A DNA stretch of 59,254 bases, taken from NCBI GenBank assembly GCA_945869955.1, contig CAMBQP010000005.1, positions 1 through 59,254 on the forward strand, in the 5' to 3' direction. Below are positions 24,761-32,928 of the stretch, one piece after another (the stretch's first letter is position 1; each line of letters opens with the position of its first letter). A program made the position numbers and the translations under genes. Origin of the DNA: Schlesneria paludicola DSM 18645 (GTDB taxonomy: Bacteria; Planctomycetota; Planctomycetia; Planctomycetales; Planctomycetaceae). Under the pieces are notes generated by a model. That model was not told the DNA's origin and searched no databases. It saw only the letters and a list, made by a program, of their open reading frames with translations.

Positions 24761-26566
24761 TTATTCCTGGCCCGGCGAGGGACGAGGTTCTTGTAATCGA
24801 AGTTTTTGGTCAACTTGGATCTCACTGAGGGTTTGCACAATCCCGCTTGGCCAGCGAACTTCGATTGTGCAGGGGACAACCAATTCCCCCAGTCCAAATA
24901 TCAGCACCGGTTCGTGTGATGAGCAATAGCTTGTTCCTCCTGCCAGTTCCTGCATCCAGGTCGTCTCTCCTGATCGTACGGTCACCCTCGCCCCAATCCC
25001 GCGACGATTGCTTGTCGTTCCGATGAAATTCAACTTCAGCCAATGCCCGCGAACGGAATCATTTCGCAACAGAGCGGTTTCGGCATTTTGCAAAACAAAG
25101 GCAACGTCCAAATCGCCGTCATCATCAAAATCACAGGTGCCGATCCCACGTCCGATGATTTTTTTCTGAAAAAACGGACCTGATTCCGCCGTCGTTTCAT
25201 CCCAGACGGTTCCATTAAACGCAAATAACTGGGGATTCATCTCGAACTCGATCCCTTTACTACGGACATCATCAATATGCCCGTTGGCGACCAATAATTC
25301 CATGAAACCATTTTGATCAAAATCGACCATCACCGTACCAAATCCGAGTTTTTCCATCGTGTTGACCGCCAGATTCGCCTGGGCAGTGACATCGTGAAAA
25401 CCATTGGGGCCGAGGTTTTGATAAAGCGTATTCCACTCATTGTGGAAATGCGTGACATACAGATCCAGATAATTGTTGCGGTCATAGTCACCCACCGCGA
25501 CACCCATACTGGCTTGAGGGCTGCCGTTCACATTCACGGCACACCCCAGAAACTCGGCCCGCTCATCGAAGTACCCGTTCTGGCGATTGATGAACAAAAA
25601 GTTTTTCGTGGTATCGTTGGCGATGTAAATATCGGGCCAGTCATCGTTGTCAAAGTCTGCGATCACCACACCCAAGCCTCGATTTCCAGGCCCAAACAGT
25701 CCCCGCTCAATCGATACGGGTCGGAAACGACCATCCCCCTCGTTCAGATAACATTCATCGGGCAACGGTTCGACATCCTTGGGATGGCAGGTGCCCGGCT
25801 CACCCGATTGGCGAAAACAGGGCTTTGGCTGCAGTGGATTATAAATGCAATAATGACACACGTACAAATCGAGATCCCCATCCCGATCAATGTCCCCCCA
25901 CGCGGCACTGGAGCTCCAGCAAGAGGCGACCGGCTCAGTGGAATAATCGACAGACTGAAAGGTCCCATCACCCCGATTGTGAAACAGGGTATTCCATCCC
26001 ACATTCGTGACAAAAATGTCGTCGAATCCATCGTTGTCGAAGTCCGCGATTGCGACACCCTGTCCATAAGCACGCTCGTTGATCCCCGTTCTTGCCGTCA
26101 CCTCTTCAAATTGACCATCGCCTCGATTCTTGAACAGACAGTCGATCGGCTGATCGGCCAAATCCATCGCGGCAGGGTCGCCCCCTTGAACGAGATACAA
26201 ATCGGGCTGACCATCCAGATCATAGTCGAGCCATCCCGCCCCGCCCCCTGTCGCTTCGACCATCAAGGATTGACCGCGAGCACCGTTTTCGTAGCGGAAA
26301 TGGATTCCCGAATTCGGCACTTCCGTTAACCGGGTTTGATTCTTGATAATCATTCCCCGGTCTTGAATCGATTGAAGATCGGCTGAGATTTCCGAGAACG
26401 TGCGGGAACTGCTCGTGGTCGGGGGCGAGTACTTCGGCAATGACGAAGTACTCGGGACACTCTGATTCTGATCATCCTGATTCGAGTCACACCCTGAAAC
26501 GGCAACGCTCAGAATGCCGAGCATCAGCAGGGATCGAACAATCAGGAATCGCAGGGTTTGCCGCAT
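24761..26566 (-). CDS. CRTAC1-family FG-GAP/ASPIC-UnbV lipoprotein (copy A)
   Basis: 601 aa. Lipobox VSGC (Cys26) predicts a lipid-anchored exported protein. Between about residues 80 and 480 there are beta-propeller FG-GAP/VCBS repeats with Ca-binding DxDxDGxxD loops (DYDLDGQPD, DFDNDGFDD, DIDRDGDLD, DFDNDDWPD, DYDRNNYLD, DFDQNGFME, DFDDDGDLD). The C-terminal ASPIC/UnbV domain (about 510-590) contains SNRRGIGARVTVRSG and VRWPSG. The family is found on cell surfaces but has no established bacterial function. The start at 26566 leaves 5 bp to the upstream TPR gene's stop, so translation is probably coupled. It is a close paralogue of the gene at 27783-29615. Confidence 0.92.
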   Translation of the reverse strand: MRQTLRFLIVRSLLMLGILSVAVSGCDSNQDDQNQSVPSTSSLPKYSPPTTSSSRTFSEISADLQSIQDRGMIIKNQTRLTEVPNSGIHFRYENGARGQSLMVEATGGGAGWLDYDLDGQPDLYLVQGGDPAAMDLADQPIDCLFKNRGDGQFEEVTARTGINERAYGQGVAIADFDNDGFDDIFVTNVGWNTLFHNRGDGTFQSVDYSTEPVASCWSSSAAWGDIDRDGDLDLYVCHYCIYNPLQPKPCFRQSGEPGTCHPKDVEPLPDECYLNEGDGRFRPVSIERGLFGPGNRGLGVVIADFDNDDWPDIYIANDTTKNFLFINRQNGYFDERAEFLGCAVNVNGSPQASMGVAVGDYDRNNYLDLYVTHFHNEWNTLYQNLGPNGFHDVTAQANLAVNTMEKLGFGTVMVDFDQNGFMELLVANGHIDDVRSKGIEFEMNPQLFAFNGTVWDETTAESGPFFQKKIIGRGIGTCDFDDDGDLDVAFVLQNAETALLRNDSVRGHWLKLNFIGTTSNRRGIGARVTVRSGETTWMQELAGGTSYCSSHEPVLIFGLGELVVPCTIEVRWPSGIVQTLSEIQVDQKLRLQEPRPSPGQE

Positions 26567-26571
26567 TCGGT

Positions 26572-27786
26572 TTATGACCTTTTGTACTGCCGAATTCGCC
26601 GCCGTAGTGCTGCGGCGACCTGGTGATCTCCACAATCCGCTGCATAATCGGCCAGCCGAATCATCACCTCTTGAGGAACATTTCTGGCGTTCGGCAAACT
26701 TTGGAGTGTACGCCGCAATTCATTCGCACGGGTGACCAATTCTCGTAATCGCTGGACTTCGTCAAACTTTTGTTGTTTCTGACATAATTCGGCCAGCAGA
26801 TGGCGCGTTGACCAGTCAAGCGGATGCAATTCAATCGCCCGGCGATACGATTTTTCCGCTTCCCCGATTTCATCGCGATCCGCATGAATCCAACCCTTGA
26901 AACGCCAGAATCGATGATCTCGCTCGGCATCGACCGTTGCTTTTGCCAGATAAAAAATCGCCTCGTCCCGCTTACCTCCCTGCATTCGCTGGCGAATCGC
27001 GTAGGCCAGCAATTCCGTGTTATGCGGATATTTTGCAAGCAGCAATTCCATCACCGCCACCTTTTTTGCCTGTGCCCGTCGACTCGTTTCGGCTGCTTCA
27101 AGATCATCCATCGAAATACTGGCATCGAGTGTTTCTGTTGTAAAGATCGCGATGGCCACTTCATACAGCTCTGATTCCGGGTCGCTGGCCAGCCATTGGC
27201 TATTCAACTCGGCACCGTTGGAAAAAGAGAGCGAATCGGCGAAAAAGAGGTAGACATAAGACTCACGAGGCTCGCTTCCCATCTCGATCGCTTGGCGAAT
27301 TTGCGGAATTAACCGAGTTCTCTGCAGTGTCATCGCCAAAAAAAAGATCAAACGCTGCTGCGCCGCGAGAGAGTTCGGATTCTGTCGCAGCAGGACTTCA
27401 CAATCAGAGGCGCCCTCCGCAGGCCTGTTCAGGGGGCCGAACTGAAGCTCAATACCCGCCGTCATTGCGGTTTCCCATTCCCCTGACGTAACCGGGACCT
27501 GGCCATAACAGTCCATCGCAGCCTGGTATTGACGCTGCTTCACGAGTAACTCGGCCAGCCGCAGCCGTGCTTCTCCACTCTCGGGTGCCGTTTGGCTCCA
27601 ACGCTCGGCGCAATTCCTGGCAGTGTCCCAGTCCCGAGACTGGGCCGCATCCTGATATCGCTGTTTCCATTCTTCCGCAGTCGGATACACCAACCCCATT
27701 CCATACCACATTCCAATCAAGCTCATCATCATGCCGGCGAGCAAGAGGATTCGTGAACGAAATGGTATGTGAACAAAAAACATCAT
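26572..27786 (-). CDS. Membrane-anchored TPR protein (copy A)
   Basis: 404 aa. An N-terminal anchor (RILLLAGMMMSLIGMWYGMG) is followed by TPR-type helices from about residue 35 to the C-terminus (DAAQSRDWDTARNCAERWSQ; SYRRAIELHPLDWSTRHLL). It shares with the protein at 31668 a distinctive run: QFGxLNRPxxGAxxCE, then TLQRxRL, SYVY and ELNSxW. It overlaps the upstream CRTAC1 stop by four bases (ATGA) and is followed 5 bp on by another CRTAC1 gene, so all three are probably one translational unit. The repeats suggest a scaffold role; no enzyme motif is seen. Confidence 0.88.
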   Translation of the reverse strand: MMFFVHIPFRSRILLLAGMMMSLIGMWYGMGLVYPTAEEWKQRYQDAAQSRDWDTARNCAERWSQTAPESGEARLRLAELLVKQRQYQAAMDCYGQVPVTSGEWETAMTAGIELQFGPLNRPAEGASDCEVLLRQNPNSLAAQQRLIFFLAMTLQRTRLIPQIRQAIEMGSEPRESYVYLFFADSLSFSNGAELNSQWLASDPESELYEVAIAIFTTETLDASISMDDLEAAETSRRAQAKKVAVMELLLAKYPHNTELLAYAIRQRMQGGKRDEAIFYLAKATVDAERDHRFWRFKGWIHADRDEIGEAEKSYRRAIELHPLDWSTRHLLAELCQKQQKFDEVQRLRELVTRANELRRTLQSLPNARNVPQEVMIRLADYAADCGDHQVAAALRRRIRQYKRS

Positions 27787-29615
27787 TCAGGCTTCTTAGT
27801 GGTTTCAACAGAGGTTTCTTCAACGATCGGTTCGAGAATGGTCAGCATCTGGTCAACCTGAACAGCGGAAAGCCGCTGGTGTGCTCCATTGGGCCAACGG
27901 ATCTCCAGGTCACAGGAATCATCTCGCGTCCCCAATCCAAAAATCAAAATAGGCTGGTTCGAAGAACAGTAACTGGTTCCCCCTGCGAGCTCTTTGACAA
28001 TGACATCCGTGCCACGACGAAGTGTGACACGCGTCCCGATACCACGCCGATTACTGGAACGGCCAATAAAATTCAGTTTTAACCAATGCCCACGAGACGA
28101 GGTATTTCTGAGTAACATTGTCGGCGAGTTTTGATTCACAATCACCGCATCGAGGTCTCCATCGTCATCATAATCGGCGGTGGCGAGTCCCCGCCCGATC
28201 CATTTCTGCTCAAAGTAAGCCCCGGCGTGATGGGAGACATCAATCAGCTTTAATCCCTGAAAACTGAAGACCTGCGGTGTCATGGCCAGCTGTGTTCCCA
28301 GATGACCAGGATCATCCAGATGTCCATTGGCAATCAGCAGGTCCTCATGTCCATCCTGATTGAAATCCTCCATCACCACGCCGAATCCAACCATGGGCAA
28401 GGTCATCTCGACACCTCCTGCCGAGGCGGTGACATCGATAAAACCCTGCGGCCCCAAGTTTTGATACAGCGTATTCCACTCCCCTTCAAAATGGGTCAGA
28501 TACAAATCCAGAAAGCCATTCCGATCATAGTCACCGACGGCAACTCCCATGCTCGCCTGAGCACGTCCCTCGGAAGCGACCGCACAACCGAGCAAATCGG
28601 CCCGATTTATGAACGGTCCCCCTGGTTGATTGATGAACAGAAAGTTGGGGGTCGCATCGTTGGCCACATAGATGTCTGGCCAGTCATCATGATCAAAATC
28701 CGCTATGGCCACCCCGAGAGCTCGATTTCCCGGACCTGATAACCCGAGCTGCAGAGCGGCCGCCGTGAACGTGCCGTCACCATTGTTCACATAGAATTCA
28801 TCCGGAGTCGGCTCAACCTCATTCGGCTGACACATTTTCGCGACCCCTTTCGCCGTACGACATTGCTGGGGATGAAAGCGATCAAATTCCACGTAGCGAC
28901 AGACATAAAGGTCGAGGTCTCCGTCCCGGTCCAGATCACCCCAGGCCGCACTACTGTGCCACCCCTGCGTCTGATGCATTGCCTGTGCGGAAACTTCGCG
29001 AAAAGTCCCATCGCCGAGATTCTGAAACAAGGAATTCGCACCGGCGTTGGTCACAAAAATGTCGCAAAAGCCATCATTGTCAAAGTCACCCACGGCGACC
29101 CCTTGGCTGAAATCTCGCTCCTCAATTTGAGCGGCGAGGGTCACTGACTGAAACTGGCCACTTCCAAGATTCCGAAACAACTGATCCGAGGGCTGGTCCG
29201 ATGAACGGGGGAGCGACGGGTCGCCCCCCTGATTCACGTAGAGGTCCCATAACCCATCCCGATCATAGTCGATCCAGCCGCAGCCACCCCCCGTTGGTTG
29301 AACCATCAGCATCAATGCCTGCCCCCCGTTCACATAAACGTGGTTGATCCCCGCATCCACAGCAACTTCAAAAGTCGGACCTGAAATCGAAGTCACCGAA
29401 TTCTGCTGCGGTAAGGTCTGCTCGGGAATTCGTAAATCAAAGATTTGACTGAGCGGTGCGGACTGACCGGCCGGTTGCTTCTGCTGAAAAGACGTTGCTT
29501 TCGCCGGAGTTCGCGTCACGGCTGACGAACGATCACAACCGATGGAGGGATACAGGAACAGAAAGATCGTGATCTGTATTGGCAATCGGAGGCGGAGCGG
29601 ACTGCGATCACGCAT
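27783..29615 (-). CDS. CRTAC1-family FG-GAP/ASPIC-UnbV lipoprotein (copy B)
   Basis: 610 aa from the ATG at 29615. The signal ends in lipobox SIGC (Cys27). It has the same order as copy A: Ca-binding FG-GAP loops (DYDRDGLWD, DFDNDGFCD, DLDRDGDLD, DFDHDDWPD, DYDRNGFLD, DFNQDGHED, DYDDDGDLD), then ASPIC/UnbV (SNRRGIGTRVTLRRG; EIRWPNG). Long stretches agree with copy A, including RGHWLKLNFIG and ELAGGTSYCSS, indicating duplication. The open frame extends to 29855, but that extension runs across a hairpin terminator, so the downstream start is preferred. Its stop overlaps the TPR start by four bases. Confidence 0.92.
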   Translation of the reverse strand: MRDRSPLRLRLPIQITIFLFLYPSIGCDRSSAVTRTPAKATSFQQKQPAGQSAPLSQIFDLRIPEQTLPQQNSVTSISGPTFEVAVDAGINHVYVNGGQALMLMVQPTGGGCGWIDYDRDGLWDLYVNQGGDPSLPRSSDQPSDQLFRNLGSGQFQSVTLAAQIEERDFSQGVAVGDFDNDGFCDIFVTNAGANSLFQNLGDGTFREVSAQAMHQTQGWHSSAAWGDLDRDGDLDLYVCRYVEFDRFHPQQCRTAKGVAKMCQPNEVEPTPDEFYVNNGDGTFTAAALQLGLSGPGNRALGVAIADFDHDDWPDIYVANDATPNFLFINQPGGPFINRADLLGCAVASEGRAQASMGVAVGDYDRNGFLDLYLTHFEGEWNTLYQNLGPQGFIDVTASAGGVEMTLPMVGFGVVMEDFNQDGHEDLLIANGHLDDPGHLGTQLAMTPQVFSFQGLKLIDVSHHAGAYFEQKWIGRGLATADYDDDGDLDAVIVNQNSPTMLLRNTSSRGHWLKLNFIGRSSNRRGIGTRVTLRRGTDVIVKELAGGTSYCSSNQPILIFGLGTRDDSCDLEIRWPNGAHQRLSAVQVDQMLTILEPIVEETSVETTKKPE

Positions 29616-29811
29616 CACGGTGAAAAACAGGCTGTTTCCAACCGTTACCCCTGTCCGTTCAGGCAAAAACAACATCGAAAGCACCATCACACCCAAGTCG
29701 TTCGGAAAACCGCGATTGGATTGGGGACCGAGAGGAATTCTCGCTGGCTGAAGAAGCCAAACCGCGGAAATCCCCAAAGAAATTCCGGGAAATTGCTTCA
29801 GCAATAGTAAA

Positions 29812-29843
29812 GCAAGCCCACGGCGTATTTGCCGTGGGCTTGC
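29812..29843 (-). terminator. Hairpin terminator after the DUF1559 gene, 13-bp perfect stem
   Basis: GCAAGCCCACGGC (29812-29824) pairs perfectly with 29831-29843 around a 6-base loop. On the minus strand the stem is followed by TTTACTATT. It lies 36 bases past the DUF1559 stop codon, so it separates that gene from the CRTAC1-TPR-CRTAC1-cytochrome group. Confidence 0.85.
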
Positions 29844-29878
29844 ATCAAAAAGCAATCATCGCCAGAAACCAACGGGGC

Positions 29879-30898
29879 TTAGTATTCGCCGGTTGTTTCA
29901 TTGTTGGCACGAGTACCAAGTGCCTGCCGAACTTGCCAGGCCACGTTTTCGCTCACGAAGCGGACCGAACCATCTGCCAGCAATCCATGGGCACCACCCG
30001 TGTGAGTGCTGCTCCATTGGTCGCAGCGAAAATCGCCTGCGGGATCCCAGTTAATCGGCATTTTCGTGCTGTGAATCGCATAACCACTCATCCAGAGGTT
30101 ATCACCAAAAGAATTTCCCGGTGACGCCTTGGTCTGCCAGTGATGGTCTTCCAGAATCGCCATCGTATTCGAGGTTCCGTCGCTAATCTGATGCATCCCA
30201 ATGCAACCCTGCCAGCCAATCACGCCGTTGCAACCTGCCATGGTTCCGTTATCGCTGGCGTCCGCCCATGCAGCACCCTGGAAACCCCCAGCGTAGATGT
30301 TTTGAGGGCAGTCACGATGTCCCGCATTCATCCAACCCATGTTTCCCACATAATCGGTCCGTCCACCATCCAGCCCTGAACCCCAGTCGTCACCACCGCC
30401 AGAACCGTTAGTCTGCACTGGTTCCTGGGGATTGCTTGGACAAAGGAATGCAGGAATGACTTTTTTACGGGCGAGAACGTTGTTGGGGCTACCATTGATG
30501 ATCGCTTCGTTGGTTTGACCGTTGGCCGGGTTTTGAGCGACCATCTGGTCTGCGGGATCGATCAAATTGTACAGCGGTCCTTGATCGATGTAGGGCAAGC
30601 ACATGGCCAACCAGCCGAGTGTTCCGTACTTCGAGGTCATCCAGTTGGCGCCGACGTTGCGGTTACTCAAGCGATTGAGTGGAAACTTCTTAAATGTGTC
30701 GTGGTAATTGTGGATCGCCAACCCGAGTTGCTTCAGATTGTTTTTGCACTGTGTTCGCCGGGCGGCTTCACGTGCCTGCTGGACGGCAGGGAGCAGCAAG
30801 GCAATCAGTACCGCGATGATCGCGATCACAACTAGCAATTCGATCAGCGTGAAACCACGCAGATTCTGCCAGTACTTTCTCAGACTTTGTTTCTTCAT
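29879..30898 (-). CDS. DUF1559 prepilin-like protein
   Basis: 339 aa. The type IV prepilin N-terminus is present: a basic leader, then G-FTLIELLVVIAIIAVLIAL with Glu at +5, cleaved after Gly15 by a prepilin peptidase. The body is the DUF1559 (SBP_bac_10) domain found in many copies per planctomycete genome, ending in the H-x9-DG motif (HTGGAHGLLADG) and GSVRFVSENV. It probably forms a pseudopilin-like envelope or surface component; function undetermined. AGAGG lies six bases before the ATG. The gene after the small lipoprotein at 31012, on the same strand, is a pairing I recognise as common in planctomycetes. Confidence 0.95.
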   Translation of the reverse strand: MKKQSLRKYWQNLRGFTLIELLVVIAIIAVLIALLLPAVQQAREAARRTQCKNNLKQLGLAIHNYHDTFKKFPLNRLSNRNVGANWMTSKYGTLGWLAMCLPYIDQGPLYNLIDPADQMVAQNPANGQTNEAIINGSPNNVLARKKVIPAFLCPSNPQEPVQTNGSGGGDDWGSGLDGGRTDYVGNMGWMNAGHRDCPQNIYAGGFQGAAWADASDNGTMAGCNGVIGWQGCIGMHQISDGTSNTMAILEDHHWQTKASPGNSFGDNLWMSGYAIHSTKMPINWDPAGDFRCDQWSSTHTGGAHGLLADGSVRFVSENVAWQVRQALGTRANNETTGEY

Positions 30899-31011
30899 GG
30901 GAACCTCTCAAAACCGGAAACGGAACGAAGGACGGAAGCACGGAAAAGTCAAAATACCAAGGCAACTCGCGTTAGCCGACGGGCGAACTTCGCGTTACTG
31001 ATATTGGGGAA

Positions 31012-31455
31012 TCAGAGTTCGATCAATAGATTGTTATTGTTGTCGGGAGTCACCACGACTTCTTTCTTGGACGAGGAAAGCGACTGATACTCTTTCGGAA
31101 ATGGGCTTGCGGCATCAACGGTCTTCTTCCCCCCGCCACCCATCATCGCTTTGAATGCTTCGTCTGGTGGAATGACCAACATGACCTTGTATTTTCCCGC
31201 AGGTGCTCCAGCCTTACCCTGTGATGACGCCAGTTGAAACTCGCCTGTTGGACTCAGTTTTCCTGAAAATCCACCCTCATAACCTGGATTCGGTTCCGTT
31301 GATCCCAAAGTGATTGTGCAGTTGGTAACCGGCTTCCCCTGATACGTGACTTTACCACGAACCGGGTACATCTTCGGCATTTTCGGACCACTTTTTCCGC
31401 AGCCCAATATGGAGACCGCCAGCAACAACACAATAAATTGCGAAAATCTCAGCAT
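31012..31455 (-). CDS. Small lipoprotein with carboxypeptidase-regulatory-like domain
   Basis: 147 aa. Lipobox ILGC at Cys19. The segment YPVRGKVTYQGKPVTNCTIT followed by PTGEFQL and GKYKVMLVIPP is the beta-sandwich seen in planctomycete lipoproteins that accompany DUF1559 genes. A Gly/Lys-rich loop (MMGGGGKK) and an Asn run near the C-terminus are present. It lies 113 bp upstream of the DUF1559 gene on the same strand and is likely its partner. No catalytic residues are seen. Confidence 0.85.
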   Translation of the reverse strand: MLRFSQFIVLLLAVSILGCGKSGPKMPKMYPVRGKVTYQGKPVTNCTITLGSTEPNPGYEGGFSGKLSPTGEFQLASSQGKAGAPAGKYKVMLVIPPDEAFKAMMGGGGKKTVDAASPFPKEYQSLSSSKKEVVVTPDNNNNLLIEL

Positions 31456-31667
31456 CAGTCGAGGATCTTTCGTGGGAATGGAGTGGTGCTTCGGATATGC
31501 GCAATTCGATGCTATCCCGCGTGCTGCAAACTGTCAAACAATTTTGCGAGAATAAATTCGCGGATTCCATCGATTTCAGATTCACGCAAGGATCACTCAT
31601 CATTATCGGACGCGATGCAGCTTGATGCTGGGGTTGAGCATCACCCGAAAAAGCACACGCGAGAACT

Positions 31668-32828
31668 TCATCGAGGTTGAAGACGGTGCTTTAATCCGTT
31701 CGCAATCGGAAAATCACCGCATTTTTCCGCAAAGTCCGCCAGGTCCTGCAGGATTTCCGTCGGAATCTTTGGGGATGAGCCGAGTGCCGTGATTCGATCC
31801 CGTAAACCTCGCGAAAATTGCACAATCTCATGCAGTGGTTCTGCTTCGGTAAGCTTCCCCTCTCGGCGAAAGACATCCGCCAACCAGGCACGTGCATTAC
31901 GGTCTTGTGGATAAAGACGGATCGCCTGTTCGAGTGATTCCCGCGCCTTGCGCAGTTCTTCCCGACTCAGGTGCAACCATCCTTTTGCACGCCAAAACCG
32001 ACTGTCTTCATCCGCCTCAGGTGGAAGTCGCTGAAGAATCGCGAGAACTTCCGCCACATTTCCTCGACGAATACTCAGATCCAACTGATACGCAAGTAAT
32101 TCCAGGTTGGTTGGATAGCGTGCCAGCAACGACTCGGCCAACGAATACTTGTCCGTTCCCTGACCATTCTTGACACCGCTCTCAGGTTCGGGCAGCTGCA
32201 AGACTTGGGCCACCTGGTAGAGTTCGGTATCCGGGTAGGCCGCAATCCAACGGGAGTTCAGTTCAACGCCGCTGGCGAGTCGCATCGTATCCATCAGGTA
32301 CATGTAAACGTACGACTGGGGTGGTTCGCGAGAACACTCGATCGCATACCGAATCTGATAGTCAAGCCGTTTTCTCTGGAGGGTCAAAGCAAAGAACTCG
32401 ATCAGTTGCTGGTGTGCCGAGGTGGTCCGGGGCTCGATGGCGAGAATTTGCTCGCAGGTTCTGGCGCCATCCAAAGGTCGGTTCAACGTACCGAACTGCA
32501 GTGCCGCCAAACTGACTCGGGCCGGAAGCCCTTTAGGGTCTGAGAGAGGAATCTCTTCCAGATACGATGCAGCCGCCGCAAAATCCCCGAGATGTTGGGC
32601 CGCATCTGCGCGAAACACCCAAGCTTGGGCACTCTGGGGATGCCATTTCGTCCATTTTGCCCCCAGTCCCTGCAGGTCTTCCCATTGCGACGCTACTGTC
32701 GCTGCACGACATTGCTTTAAAAACGAGGCTTCGCGAGCCTGGATCGACTCGCGGTAAAGCGCTCCCCCACCCAGGATCGCCGCAATCCCGATTAGCCCCA
32801 GCAGTCCCCGTTTCCAGGCAATTTTCAT
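31668..32828 (-). CDS. Membrane-anchored TPR protein (copy B)
   Basis: 386 aa. An N-terminal anchor (GLLGLIGIAAILGGGALY) is followed by TPR-type repeats (AASYLEEIPLSDPKGLPAR; ESLEQAIRLYPQDRNARAWL). It is a paralogue of the gene at 26572: both keep QFGTLNRPLDGARTCEQIL-like, TLQRKRLDYQIRYAIE-like and SYVYxY...ELNSRW segments at the same positions. AAGGGA stands about eight bases before the ATG. It lies 100 bp downstream of the SGNH-TPR gene. Unlike copy A, it is not directly flanked by CRTAC1 genes. Confidence 0.88.
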   Translation of the reverse strand: MKIAWKRGLLGLIGIAAILGGGALYRESIQAREASFLKQCRAATVASQWEDLQGLGAKWTKWHPQSAQAWVFRADAAQHLGDFAAAASYLEEIPLSDPKGLPARVSLAALQFGTLNRPLDGARTCEQILAIEPRTTSAHQQLIEFFALTLQRKRLDYQIRYAIECSREPPQSYVYMYLMDTMRLASGVELNSRWIAAYPDTELYQVAQVLQLPEPESGVKNGQGTDKYSLAESLLARYPTNLELLAYQLDLSIRRGNVAEVLAILQRLPPEADEDSRFWRAKGWLHLSREELRKARESLEQAIRLYPQDRNARAWLADVFRREGKLTEAEPLHEIVQFSRGLRDRITALGSSPKIPTEILQDLADFAEKCGDFPIANGLKHRLQPR

Positions 32829-32928
32829 GGTCGATCCCTTTTTCGAACCGAAGACATTCTGATCATCACCCGCTCCCCCTTTTCCACCAATCTTTTCTCG
32901 CCAGCAACGTGCTTGAACGTCAACGTTG

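Noticed and set aside
24293-24929. Several overlapping frames around the cytochrome N-terminus
   Set aside because: Antisense or shifted copies of the cytochrome and CRTAC1 coding regions, low-complexity Arg/Ser content.
25313-26329. 338-codon plus-strand frame inside CRTAC1 copy A
   Set aside because: Antisense of the Asp-rich repeats gives a long Ile/Val/His-rich frame; the repeated FG-GAP frame is clearly the real one.
29616-29855. N-terminal extension of CRTAC1 copy B
   Set aside because: It would translate through a perfect hairpin terminator and precedes a good lipoprotein signal starting at 29615.
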